A DNA stretch of 64,000 bases from an uncultured Bacteroidales bacterium (GTDB lineage: Bacteria > Bacteroidota > Bacteroidia > Bacteroidales > Bacteroidaceae). Where the stretch lies: the NCBI GenBank assembly GCA_902768125.1, contig CACXKA010000013.1, positions 62,001 to 126,000 of the forward strand, in the 5' to 3' direction. The translations under genes were made by a program, and so were the position numbers. The notes below the pieces were generated by a model that did not search any database, was not told the origin of the DNA, and was given only the letters and a program-made list of their open reading frames with translations. Each line of letters begins with the position of its first letter. Position 1 is the stretch's first letter. Positions 1-7,775 of the stretch are shown here, piece after piece.

Positions 1-972
1 GTCTTTGAGTTCTTGTAGTCCTTGCTGGGCAACCGAACTGATGAAGACAACGGGAATGTCGTCGGGCAGTCCTTCCTTCAGCATTTCCTTCAGTTCTTCA
101 TCCTGACCTAAGAGGTCGCACTTGGTGATGGCGAGCACTCTTCCCTTGTCGAGTAGGTCGGGGTTGAACTGTGCCAATTCATTGAGCAGCACGTCATATT
201 CGTGACGAATATCTTCTGTATCGGCTGGCACCATGAAGAGCAACAGGGAATTGCGTTCGATATGACGAAGGAAACGGAGTCCCAGACCTCGTCCCTCACT
301 GGCTCCCTCGATGATGCCTGGGATGTCGGCAATGACAAACGAACGTCCGTCGCGATAGGACACAATGCCCAGCGAAGGCTCAAGGGTGGTGAAGGGGTAG
401 TTGTCAATCTTCGGCTTGGCAGAAGAAATCGCATTGACCAGCGTGGATTTTCCTGCATTCGGGAAGCCCACAAGACCCACGTCAGCCAAGAGTTTCAGTT
501 CCAGAATGAAACTGCGCTCCTGCATCGGTTCACCTGGTTGTGCATAACGTGGAGCCTTGTTGGTGGGGGTGGCAAAGTTGAAGTTGCCCAATCCGCCACG
601 ACCACCTTTCAGGAGAATCACCTCCTGCTCGTGTTCCGTCACGTCGCAGATGTATTCACCCGTTTCAGCATCATACACCGCTGTGCCACAAGGCACTTCG
701 ATGTAGGCATTGGCTCCCTGTTTGCCACTTGACTTGTTCTTCGAGCCATTGCCACCATGCTCTGCCTGAATGTGACGATCGTAGCGCAGGTGGAGCAAGG
801 TCCAGTAGTTGCGGTTTCCACGTAGAATCACGTGACCACCACGACCACCATTGCCACCGTCAGGACCACCCTTCGGCAGGTATTTCGCACGGTGCATGTG
901 AGTGGAACCACGTCCACCCCGTCCCGAACGACAATAGATCTTTACATAGTCAATGAAATTGGAGTCAGCCAT
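1..972 (-). CDS. obgE: GTPase Obg (3' end outside window)
   Basis: Obg-family GTPase, a ribosome-associated regulator of 50S assembly and stress responses. The first 324 residues are visible and the C-terminus lies beyond base 1. The glycine-rich Obg fold covers roughly residues 1-160 (runs such as [12 protein letters not shown]), followed by the G domain with P-loop GFPNAGKS (169-176), switch region [12 protein letters not shown] (216-219) and TKCD (283-286). The ATG at 970-972 fits the conserved start [10 protein letters not shown]. adk begins only 3 bp upstream in the same direction, so hpt-adk-obgE is probably one transcript. Identification is secure; only the truncation by the window edge limits it. 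Confidence 0.97.
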   Translation of the reverse strand, partial: MADSNFIDYVKIYCRSGRGGRGSTHMHRAKYLPKGGPDGGNGGRGGHVILRGNRNYWTLLHLRYDRHIQAEHGGNGSKNKSSGKQGANAYIEVPCGTAVYDAETGEYICDVTEHEQEVILLKGGRGGLGNFNFATPTNKAPRYAQPGEPMQERSFILELKLLADVGLVGFPNAGKSTLVNAISSAKPKIDNYPFTTLEPSLGIVSYRDGRSFVIADIPGIIEGASEGRGLGLRFLRHIERNSLLLFMVPADTEDIRHEYDVLLNELAQFNPDLLDKGRVLAITKCDLLGQDEELKEMLKEGLPDDIPVVFISSVAQQGLQELKD

Positions 973-975
973 TCC

Positions 976-1548
976 TTATTTTTGTGTGTCGAGGAAAGCG
1001 AAAATCTCACCCAGCATCACGTCCTTGGAACCCTTCCAAGTGAATGCGTTGCGGATACCTTCCTGCTCAAACCACTTAGAGAGAGGTTCGGTTTGCTTGT
1101 GATATACTTCGAAACGCTTCTTGATGGTCTCTTCGTTGTCGTCAGCACGACCTTGCTCTTTCGCACGGTTGAGCAGACGAGCCAGAAGAGTCTCTTCGTC
1201 CACGATGAGTTCGAGCATGATGCCCATGTCGTGCTTGCGCTCAGCGAGCATCTTCTTCAATGCCTCTGCCTGAGCGATTGTGCGTGGGAAACCGTCGAAG
1301 ATAACGCCTTTGCCTGCTGGCAGCGCATCGTATGTCTTGGCGAGGATGTCAATCATCAGTTCATCGGGGATGAGCTGTCCGTTGTCGATGTATCCCTTGG
1401 CAATCTTGCCGAGTTCAGTACCATTCTTGATTTCACTGCGAAGCACATCGCCAGTAGAAATGTGTCCCATACCATAACGTGCGACAATCTCGTCGCTGTA
1501 GGTGCCTTTGCCAGAACCTGGTGCACCAAAGATGATAATATTCTTCAT
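976..1548 (-). CDS. adk: adenylate kinase
   Basis: Adenylate kinase, cytoplasmic, converts ATP plus AMP to two ADP. The 190-residue protein has the P-loop GAPGSGKG (8-15), the NMP-binding segment around STGDVLRSEI, and the DGFPRT motif (85-90). Arginines of the lid and catalytic core are in place (R124, R128, R134, R145). The lid is short (around EQGRADD), so this is the short, zinc-free form as in many Bacteroidetes. It lies 23 bp after hpt and 3 bp before obgE, a purine and translation cluster. The ATG at 1548 is the only start giving the full P-loop. Confidence 0.97.
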   Translation of the reverse strand: MKNIIIFGAPGSGKGTYSDEIVARYGMGHISTGDVLRSEIKNGTELGKIAKGYIDNGQLIPDELMIDILAKTYDALPAGKGVIFDGFPRTIAQAEALKKMLAERKHDMGIMLELIVDEETLLARLLNRAKEQGRADDNEETIKKRFEVYHKQTEPLSKWFEQEGIRNAFTWKGSKDVMLGEIFAFLDTQK

Positions 1549-1571
1549 TGTGTTGTGATTGTATGTTTTGA

Positions 1572-2105
1572 TTAATTCTCTTTCACTACGTAGATGTCTT
1601 GATAATTGCGTCCCATACCGTCGAAGTCAAGTCCATATCCTACGATGAACTCGTTGGGAATCTGCATGGCACAATACTTCACGTCAATAGGCACTTGCAG
1701 TTTGCCGGGCTTCATGAGCAAAGCGGCAATCTCCACCGACTTGGCACCCTTCTCCCTGAGTTTGGGCAGGAGGCTATACATGGTGGTGCCTGTGTCGATG
1801 ATATCCTCCACGACGATGACGTCCCTGTCCTTGAGGTCGATGGAAAGTCCGATGAGTTCCGTCACCTTGCCTGTAGTGTCCATGCCGTCATAAGAGGAGA
1901 ACTTGGCAAACTGAATCTCATGATTGAAGTTGAGATGTCTGACAAGGTCGGCTGCAAACATGAACGCACCATTCAGGATGGCGATGAGGATAGGGTTCTT
2001 TCCCTGGTAGTCGGCATTGAGTCTTTCAGCCAATGCGGCAACCCTGTCTGCAATTTGTTCGTGATGGATAAACGGCTCAAATTGTTTGTCCTTTATTGTA
2101 ATCAT
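1572..2105 (-). CDS. hpt: hypoxanthine phosphoribosyltransferase
   Basis: Type I phosphoribosyltransferase that salvages hypoxanthine (and probably guanine) to the nucleotide using PRPP. The 177-residue protein carries the PRPP-binding motif VVEDIIDTGTT (about 98-108) and the flexible-loop region SSYDGM (70-75). It is the first gene of the minus-strand hpt-adk-obgE run, and a TAGCTTTG -7 element sits about 30 bp upstream of the ATG. Length and motifs match the family; substrate preference between hypoxanthine and guanine cannot be read from sequence. Confidence 0.95.
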   Translation of the reverse strand: MITIKDKQFEPFIHHEQIADRVAALAERLNADYQGKNPILIAILNGAFMFAADLVRHLNFNHEIQFAKFSSYDGMDTTGKVTELIGLSIDLKDRDVIVVEDIIDTGTTMYSLLPKLREKGAKSVEIAALLMKPGKLQVPIDVKYCAMQIPNEFIVGYGLDFDGMGRNYQDIYVVKEN

Positions 2106-2135
2106 TGAAGTATTGCTAATACGCGAATTTTAATG

Positions 2136-2143
2136 CAAAGCTA
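2136..2143 (-). promoter_or_regulatory. Bacteroidetes -7 element for hpt-adk-obgE
   Basis: On the minus strand the sequence reads TAGCTTTG, matching TAnnTTTG, about 30 bp before the hpt ATG. No clear -33 TTTG at the usual 19-20 bp spacing is seen. Confidence 0.6.
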
Positions 2144-2250
2144 CACAAAAAATCGCTATTTTAGGGTAAAATCGGGAAGATTAACGTAAAAAATCGACAT
2201 TCGAAGTACTATTTTATCTTTTTTTCATCGTTTTTTTAATATTGATTCAC

Positions 2251-2258
2251 TATTTTTG
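2251..2258 (+). promoter_or_regulatory. Bacteroidetes -7 element for nnrE/nnrD
   Basis: TATTTTTG followed by CA, 50 bp before the ATG of the NAD(P)HX repair gene. It lies in an AT-rich divergent intergenic region shared with the hpt promoter. Confidence 0.6.
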
Positions 2259-2308
2259 CACAATAAACCTAACCTGTTACCCATTCTCAAAAGGATTTTA
2301 AGCGTAAT

Positions 2309-3856
2309 ATGAAGATACTCTCTGCATCGCAATTAAAAGTGGTAGATGCCTATACAATCGAGCATGAACCCGTCAGTTCCACGAACCTGATGGAGCGTGC
2401 TTCTCGTGCCGTTGCCGACAAGATTCGTTCTCGTTGGTCCATCGACACCCCCATCAAGATATTCGCAGGTCCAGGCAACAATGGAGGCGATGCATTGGCG
2501 ATTGCCCGTATGCTGGGCGAGACAAATTATAAGGTTTGTGTGTATCTTTTCAATACGTCTGACAACCTTTCTGCTGATTGCCAAATCAACAAGCAACGCC
2601 TGTTGGACTTTCAGGATGTGAAGCAGAACACGATGGGAGTGCGGAACGTGGAATTGGTGGAGGTGAAGTCGCAGTTCACGCCGCCCAAGTTGGAGGAAGG
2701 AGATTTGGTGGTGGATGGCTTGTTTGGCACGGGGCTTTCCCGTCCGTTGAATGGTGGCTTTGCCTCTGTGGTGAAGTACATCAACTCGTCCCCAGCCACT
2801 GTGGTTTCCATCGATGTTCCCTCGGGCTTGATGTGTGAGGACAACACCTACAACGTGATGAACCACATCGTGAAGGCAAATTACACGTTCACCCTCCAAT
2901 ATCCGAAACTCTCGTTCTTCTTTGCAGAGAACGAACAATATGTGGGCGAATGGGAAGTGCTGGACATTGGTGTCAAGGACCCTATGACAGAAGAGACGCA
3001 CTCGCCTTACTATTTCACAGAACAGTCAGATATGCTTCCGTTGCTCAAGTCGCGTTCCAAGTTCGCCCACAAAGGTTCCGTCGGACATGCCTTGCTCATT
3101 GCAGGAAAGAGAGGAATGGCAGGTGCTGCGATTCTTGCGGCAAGGGCTTGTATGCGGAGTGGAGCAGGAAAACTGACGGTTCGAGTTCCTGAGCACAATG
3201 TGCGCATCATGCAGGAGGCGGTGCCTGAAGCCATCTTGAACATAGATGTTGACCAGAACTGCTTCAGTCAGTCGTTCGACACCAGCGAGTTTGATGCGAT
3301 GGCGATAGGTCCAGGCATCGGTACTTCTTCTTATACGGTTCAGGCATTCATTGAGCAAGTCAGCATGACGAAGTGTCCGATGGTGATTGATGCTGATGCC
3401 CTCAATATCTTGGGTTCGCATCGAGGTTGGATCACCCAATTGCCACGTCGTTGCATCCTCACGCCTCACAAGAAGGAACTCTTTGGCTTGATCAGCACCA
3501 CACGCAACTCTTATGAAGAACTGGAACGCACTCGTGAGTTGGCAGCGCGTCAGCAGATTTACATCGTCATCAAGGGAGCCTATTCGGCGATTGTCACCCC
3601 TGAGGGCAATGTCTATTTCAATTCGACGGGCAATCCAGGTATGGCAACGGCAGGTGCTGGTGATGTGCTGACGGGTGTCCTCGTATCCTTGCTGGCACAG
3701 GGTTATGTGCCCGAGGTGGCAGCGCGTCTGGGTGTGTATCTGCATGGATTGGCAGGTGACCTTGCCGCTGAGAATTTGTCTTATGAGGGCTTGATTTCTT
3801 CCGACTTGGTGGAGTATCTGCCCAAGTCTTTCAAGACGCTGCGAAGCAATCAATAG
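2309..3856 (+). CDS. bifunctional NAD(P)H-hydrate epimerase / dehydratase
   Basis: Repairs damaged NAD(P)H: the N-terminal YjeF_N domain epimerises R- and S-NAD(P)HX, and the C-terminal ribokinase-like domain dehydrates S-NAD(P)HX using ADP. Of 515 residues, roughly 1-215 form the epimerase with AGPGNNGGDA (53-62), and about 235-510 the dehydratase with the AGAGDVLTG motif near 447-455. Both halves look complete, so the fusion is the usual bacterial bifunctional form (nnr). The DUF4831 gene follows within a few bases and is likely co-transcribed. Confidence 0.95.
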   Translation: MKILSASQLKVVDAYTIEHEPVSSTNLMERASRAVADKIRSRWSIDTPIKIFAGPGNNGGDALAIARMLGETNYKVCVYLFNTSDNLSADCQINKQRLLDFQDVKQNTMGVRNVELVEVKSQFTPPKLEEGDLVVDGLFGTGLSRPLNGGFASVVKYINSSPATVVSIDVPSGLMCEDNTYNVMNHIVKANYTFTLQYPKLSFFFAENEQYVGEWEVLDIGVKDPMTEETHSPYYFTEQSDMLPLLKSRSKFAHKGSVGHALLIAGKRGMAGAAILAARACMRSGAGKLTVRVPEHNVRIMQEAVPEAILNIDVDQNCFSQSFDTSEFDAMAIGPGIGTSSYTVQAFIEQVSMTKCPMVIDADALNILGSHRGWITQLPRRCILTPHKKELFGLISTTRNSYEELERTRELAARQQIYIVIKGAYSAIVTPEGNVYFNSTGNPGMATAGAGDVLTGVLVSLLAQGYVPEVAARLGVYLHGLAGDLAAENLSYEGLISSDLVEYLPKSFKTLRSNQ

Positions 3857-3862
3857 GTGAGA

Positions 3863-4912
3863 ATGAAAAGAACAATCATTATAGCGTTGACTTTATGGAT
3901 GTCGCTTGTGGCTCTCGCTCAGACACAAGTGACGGAGTTCAATCCGGGTGTAGCCGCCAATGGCGTGAATTACACCTTGCCCAAGACCCTCCTGAGAGTG
4001 GATGTGTCTGCCATCAAGGTGGTTTATACTCCTGGTGAATTTGCCAAATATGCCGACCGTTACCTGCACATCAGTGGGGTGGCAGCCGAACCTTCCACCA
4101 CATGGAGCGTGACGGGGCTTGCTGTCAGTCAAGAGGGAGTGCCCGACACTTCGAAGGTCTATACCGTCAAACTGAAGGACAAGACTGTTGCGCCGATGGT
4201 GCAACTCACGCCCAGCGGTATCTTGGTGGCGGTGAACACCCGCACAGACCTTCAAGAGCGTGAACTGCCCGACACTCGCACCATCAATCATCAGATGGAT
4301 GCGCGTCAATACCTCACGGAAGATATCCTTTCCGCCACTTCCACCGCCAAGATGGCAGAACTGACGGCACAGGAGATTCTGGATATTCGTGAAAGCAAGA
4401 ACGCCATCAAGCGTGGACAAGTGGAGTCGATGCCCCAAGATGGAGCGTCGCTCAAGATTGTGCTCGACGAGTTGAATCGTCAGGAAGAAGCCCTCACGCA
4501 AATGTTCATCGGCTATGCCGACACCACCTTCGCGGCAAAGTCATTCACGTTCTTGCCTGAGGAGGACATCAACGAGACAGTGTTCTTCCGCTTCTCTCGC
4601 AAGTTGGGCTTTGTCGATGCCGACGACTTGGCAGGCGATCCCTATTACCTCACTGTGAAAGACAAGCACACCGTTGTCTTGCCCGATGCCAAAGAGACGA
4701 CAAAGCGTAAAATAGAAGGATTGGTGTACAATATGCCCAGCATGGCTGACGTTACTATCAGTACGATGCAAGGCTCCGTGTATCAGCAGGAACTGCCTTT
4801 TGCGCAGTTCGGCACCATCGATATGCTCAGCCCCACGCTCTTCAACAAGGGAGCCACCACCAAGCTGACGCTCCATCCAGCCACGGGCGGTCTTTTGCAT
4901 TTGGAACAATAA
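3863..4912 (+). CDS. DUF4831 family exported protein
   Basis: A 349-residue protein with an N-terminal signal peptide (MKRTIIIALTLWMSLVALAQ, cleavage after AQ), so probably periplasmic or surface-associated. The body resembles the Bacteroidetes DUF4831 family, whose function is unknown; no catalytic motif is visible. I chose the ATG at 3863 over the in-frame GTG two codons earlier because it gives a clean positively charged signal peptide start. It sits directly after the NAD(P)HX repair gene, but the two have no obvious functional link. Confidence 0.75.
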   Translation: MKRTIIIALTLWMSLVALAQTQVTEFNPGVAANGVNYTLPKTLLRVDVSAIKVVYTPGEFAKYADRYLHISGVAAEPSTTWSVTGLAVSQEGVPDTSKVYTVKLKDKTVAPMVQLTPSGILVAVNTRTDLQERELPDTRTINHQMDARQYLTEDILSATSTAKMAELTAQEILDIRESKNAIKRGQVESMPQDGASLKIVLDELNRQEEALTQMFIGYADTTFAAKSFTFLPEEDINETVFFRFSRKLGFVDADDLAGDPYYLTVKDKHTVVLPDAKETTKRKIEGLVYNMPSMADVTISTMQGSVYQQELPFAQFGTIDMLSPTLFNKGATTKLTLHPATGGLLHLEQ

Positions 4913-4962
4913 CAATCTACTTAACTTATACTTATTTTACAAACCTCTAAAACATTTAAGAC

Positions 4963-5646
4963 ATGAAAAAGTATTTAGCAGAAATGGTGGGAACAATGGT
5001 TCTCGTTCTGATGGGATGTGGTGTGGCTGTCAGCCTCAACTGCTCATCTAATTGTGGTGAAGTGGCAAATGCCGCTACCGTCATTGGTACATCTTTGGCA
5101 TTTGGTCTTTCCGTTGTGGCGATGGCTTATGCTATCGGTGGCATTTCGGGTTGCCACATCAATCCTGCCATCACATTGGGATGCCTTCTTTCCAAGCGCA
5201 TCAATGGTAAGGATGCAGCCATGTATATGTTGTTCCAGGTGATTGGCGCATTCATTGGTTCTGCCATTCTGTATGCACTCACTTCCAATGTGGAAGGTTT
5301 GGATGGAACGGGTGCCAATGCTTGTCAGGATGGAGTTTCCATTGTTGGCGGACTTATTGCTGAAATCGTGTTCACTTGTGTTTTCGTGCTGGTGGTTCTG
5401 GGCACTACTGATTCCAAGAAAGGTGCAGGCAACTTCGCAGGTCTTGCCATCGGTCTTTCCCTCGTGCTGGTTCATCTCGTGTGCATCCGCTACACAGGCA
5501 CATCTGTCAATCCAGCACGTTCCATCGCTCCAGCTGTGTTCCAGGGAGGTGAGGCACTTGACCAACTTTGGTTGTTCGTTGTAGGTCCATTCGTGGGTGC
5601 GGCCATTGCAGCAGGTATCTGGAAGATTATTGGCGAAGAGAAGTAA
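4963..5646 (+). CDS. aqpZ: aquaporin (MIP family channel)
   Basis: Six-helix water channel of the inner membrane, 227 residues. Both half-helix signatures are present, HINPAITLG (N67-P68-A69) and SVNPARS near residues 182-188. A histidine in LVHLVC, upstream of the second NPA, corresponds to the narrow filter of water-selective AqpZ rather than glycerol facilitators, so I infer water permeation. An ATG follows an A-rich stretch with no Shine-Dalgarno, and an intrinsic terminator follows the stop, making this a likely single-gene or end-of-operon unit. Confidence 0.9.
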   Translation: MKKYLAEMVGTMVLVLMGCGVAVSLNCSSNCGEVANAATVIGTSLAFGLSVVAMAYAIGGISGCHINPAITLGCLLSKRINGKDAAMYMLFQVIGAFIGSAILYALTSNVEGLDGTGANACQDGVSIVGGLIAEIVFTCVFVLVVLGTTDSKKGAGNFAGLAIGLSLVLVHLVCIRYTGTSVNPARSIAPAVFQGGEALDQLWLFVVGPFVGAAIAAGIWKIIGEEK

Positions 5647-5670
5647 TCCACACACATTTTATATATAATA

Positions 5671-5704
5671 AAAGCGAGACACGTCATGGTGCCTCGCTTT
5701 TTTA
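5671..5704 (+). terminator. intrinsic terminator after aquaporin
   Basis: AAAGCGAG pairs with CTCGCTTT around a short interior, followed by a T run. It lies 25 bp after the aquaporin stop codon and faces the convergent beta-flower gene. Confidence 0.8.
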
Positions 5705-5723
5705 TGTGGTGGTTGACCTTTCC

Positions 5724-6137
5724 TTATTTCTTGAAGAAATCGAAGAAGAAGAAGAGGGCAGCGTAGCGAACGGGAACGCCCTTGGCATAGCCGATGGTGG
5801 CGTTGTTGGAATTCCTCACCGTGCCGTCCGATTCAATCTTTCCGCTGGTGGAGTTGCTGGAGTTCCTCACCGTTCCGTTCGACTCAATCTTGCCGATGCT
5901 GGAGTTGTTGGCATTGCGTACCGTTCCGTCCGACTCAATCTTGCCGATGGAAGCGTTGTTGGCGTTGCGGATGGTGCCGTCCTTCTCAATCTTGCCCACC
6001 GTCGAGTTGCTGGAGTTCCTCACCGTTCCGTCCGACTCAATCTTGCCGATGGTGGAGTTGTTGGCGTTTCTCAGGTCCTGGGCATTCATGGACAATGTGG
6101 TCAAGCCCAAAGCCAATAGTAAAAGTAATTTCTTCAT
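5724..6137 (-). CDS. 5-fold beta-flower-like repeat protein
   Basis: A 137-residue exported protein made almost wholly of six tandem 17-residue repeats of the type N(A/S)(N/S)N-(S/T)xGKIE(S/K)DGTVR, after a signal peptide ending near NAQ. The C-terminus is hydrophobic and aromatic (ALFFFFDFFKK). I recall similar Bacteroidetes proteins annotated as 5-fold beta-flower; function unknown. The start MKKLLLLLAL at 6137 is preferred to the longer frame because AGGAGGA lies just upstream, one of the few real Shine-Dalgarno sites here, and a promoter lies between the two candidate starts. The repeats are near-identical 51-bp units in the DNA. Confidence 0.75.
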   Translation of the reverse strand: MKKLLLLLALGLTTLSMNAQDLRNANNSTIGKIESDGTVRNSSNSTVGKIEKDGTIRNANNASIGKIESDGTVRNANNSSIGKIESNGTVRNSSNSTSGKIESDGTVRNSNNATIGYAKGVPVRYAALFFFFDFFKK

Positions 6138-6169
6138 AAATAGTCCTCCTTTTGATGTTTTAGGTGGTG

Positions 6170-6177
6170 CAAAGGTA
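6170..6177 (-). promoter_or_regulatory. promoter of the beta-flower gene
   Basis: Minus-strand TACCTTTG with TTTG at 6198-6201, a 20-bp spacer, and the ATG 33 bp downstream. It fits the dominant promoter type of this window. Confidence 0.75.
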
Positions 6178-6262
6178 GGATTAAGTGAGAGAATAACCAA
6201 AAATTTTTGAGATTTTCCGAGCGAAAAGCCCTTCCGAGTAGCCAAAGGTGTGAAAAAAGTCG

Positions 6263-6270
6263 TACCTTTG
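6263..6270 (+). promoter_or_regulatory. -7 element of the MFS gene, possibly leaderless
   Basis: TACCTTTG ends only 4 bases before the MFS ATG at 6275, so transcription would begin at or next to the start codon. No -33 TTTG is evident. Confidence 0.6.
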
Positions 6271-6274
6271 CAAC

Positions 6275-7450
6275 ATGAAAGAAAGACTCTGGAATGCGAA
6301 TTATGTCAAGGTGTGGTGTGCCAACTTCATGATTTTCTTCTCGTTCATGGTGGTGACGCCCCTCTTGCCCTTGTATCTGAGCGAGACCTATCAGGCAGAC
6401 AAGGACACGATTGGCTTTGTCCTGTCGGGCTACACGCTCACGGCACTCTTGGCGCGTCCCATTGCAGGGTATCTGGTGGACAGCTTTTCGCGCAAGGTGG
6501 TGCTGCTCACCTGCTACTTCCTCTTCTTCGCCCTCTTTGCCGGCTATCTCATTGCGGGCACGATGACGCTCTTTGCCATCATCCGCACGGCTCACGGCGC
6601 TCCGATGGGATCGGTGACGGTGGCGAACAGCACCAGCGCCATTGATGTGCTGCCCTCCTCCCGACGGGCGGAAGGCATCGGCTATTATGGGCTTTCCAAC
6701 AACCTTGCCACCAGCATGGCACCTACCGTGGGATTGCTCATTTACGACTCCATAGGCGACTACAACATCATCTTCCTCATCGCCCTTTGTGCCGCAGGCA
6801 TCGGATTGGCAATCAATGCCACCGTCCATTTCCCCACGAAAGAAATCGTGCCCAACAAAGACCCCCTTTCCTTCGACCGCTTCTTCCTCGTGAAAGGCTG
6901 GAGTGAGGGCTTGGTGATGGTGTGCATCGGACTCTCCTATGGCGTGCTTGCCACCTATCTTGCCATCTACGGAAAGGAAGAACTGGGCATGACGGCAGGT
7001 TCAGGTGCATGGTTCGCCGTGCTCTGTGCAGGTCTCATCATGTCTCGCCTCATTGGCGCCCGTTCCTTGCGCAAGGGCAGGGTGGTGGAGAATGTCAATC
7101 ACGGCATCCTCATCAGCGTCTTCGGCTACTTGCTCTTCGCCCTCCTGAAGAATCCCATAGGCTTCTATGGTGCCGCCATCATCATCGGTTTGGGGAATGG
7201 TCACATCTGGCCAGGCATGCAAACCATGTTCATCAACCTCGCCCCCAACAACAAACGAGGCACCGCCAACTCCTCCCAGCTCACCTGTTGGGACATCGGC
7301 ATGGGTTTGGGAGTCTTCGTCGGGGGCATCGCCATCCACCACTCAGGCTATTCCGCTGCCTTCTGGTTCGCCTTCATCGTCAATCTCCTTGGCGTCCTCT
7401 TCTACTTCGCCTATGTGAAGAACCACTTCATCAAGAACCGGTTGCGATAA
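6275..7450 (+). CDS. MFS transporter
   Basis: Twelve-helix major facilitator, 391 residues, inner membrane. The N-terminus WNANYVKVWCANFMIFFSFM begins the first helix. Between helices 2 and 3 the sequence RPIAGYLVDSFSRKVV is the MFS motif-A region. It resembles drug/arabinose-efflux-type MFS proteins of Bacteroidales, but substrate cannot be inferred. The 3' end of this gene (7405 onward) is duplicated at 8996-9098, flanking the next gene. The protein itself is complete. Confidence 0.88.
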   Translation: MKERLWNANYVKVWCANFMIFFSFMVVTPLLPLYLSETYQADKDTIGFVLSGYTLTALLARPIAGYLVDSFSRKVVLLTCYFLFFALFAGYLIAGTMTLFAIIRTAHGAPMGSVTVANSTSAIDVLPSSRRAEGIGYYGLSNNLATSMAPTVGLLIYDSIGDYNIIFLIALCAAGIGLAINATVHFPTKEIVPNKDPLSFDRFFLVKGWSEGLVMVCIGLSYGVLATYLAIYGKEELGMTAGSGAWFAVLCAGLIMSRLIGARSLRKGRVVENVNHGILISVFGYLLFALLKNPIGFYGAAIIIGLGNGHIWPGMQTMFINLAPNNKRGTANSSQLTCWDIGMGLGVFVGGIAIHHSGYSAAFWFAFIVNLLGVLFYFAYVKNHFIKNRLR

Positions 7451-7506
7451 GAATGAAAGAGACTCTCACTCACGAGTGGGAGCCTCTTCTTCTTTAACCT
7501 ATAACC
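7405..7506 (+). repeat. direct repeat A, copy 1 (MFS 3' end plus terminator)
   Basis: The last 46 bases of the MFS gene plus its terminator and the start of the TAACC repeat. Bases 7405-7472 are identical to 8996-9063, and the similarity continues with small changes to 9098. The two copies bracket the BACON-like lipoprotein gene. Confidence 0.9.
7458..7496 (+). terminator. intrinsic terminator of the MFS gene
   Basis: GAGACTCTCACTC pairs imperfectly with GAGTGGGAGCCTC, followed by a T-rich tract. It forms part of direct repeat A. Confidence 0.75.
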
Positions 7507-7567
7507 GTTAACCTATAACCGTTAACCTATAACCGTTAACCTTTAATCGATAACCTTTAACCGTTAG
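7495..7567. repeat. short tandem repeat of TAACCTATAACCGT type
   Basis: About 70 bp built from TAACC/TATAACCG/TTAACC words after the MFS terminator. Shorter versions of the same words follow the terminators at 9049 and 10402, and the reverse complement appears after the HU-like gene at 12752-12776. Confidence 0.8.
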
Positions 7568-7635
7568 ATTAGTTTCCTGTGTCGAAGCCACCACTTCCAC
7601 CATTGTTGCCTCATTCTTGCAAACATTTTGGAATT

Positions 7636-7673
7636 TTTCTGTGAATTTGAGAATAATTTCTGTGAATTTGAGA
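7636..7673. repeat. two 17-bp direct repeats at 21-bp spacing upstream of lipoprotein
   Basis: TTTCTGTGAATTTGAGA occurs at 7636-7652 and 7657-7673, two helical turns apart and just upstream of the TATATTTG element at 7697. The placement suggests an activator site, which is inference only. Confidence 0.7.
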
Positions 7674-7696
7674 GAGTGTTTTTCACATTTTATGCT

Positions 7697-7704
7697 TATA
7701 TTTG
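7697..7704 (+). promoter_or_regulatory. -7 element of the BACON-like lipoprotein gene
   Basis: TATATTTG, 71 bp before the ATG at 7776. The -33 element is unclear, consistent with an activator acting through the upstream repeats. Confidence 0.55.
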
Positions 7705-7775
7705 CCCCCGAAATCTTCTTGTCAAGCAAATATGTGATTATTATTATAGTATTAACTCTAAATCTGAAAGAACAA

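Noticed and set aside
5571-6119. Plus-strand frame with repeated GVVGI/GVAGV units
   Set aside because: Reverse reading of the 51-bp beta-flower repeats; the minus-strand frame has a signal peptide, ribosome-binding site and promoter.
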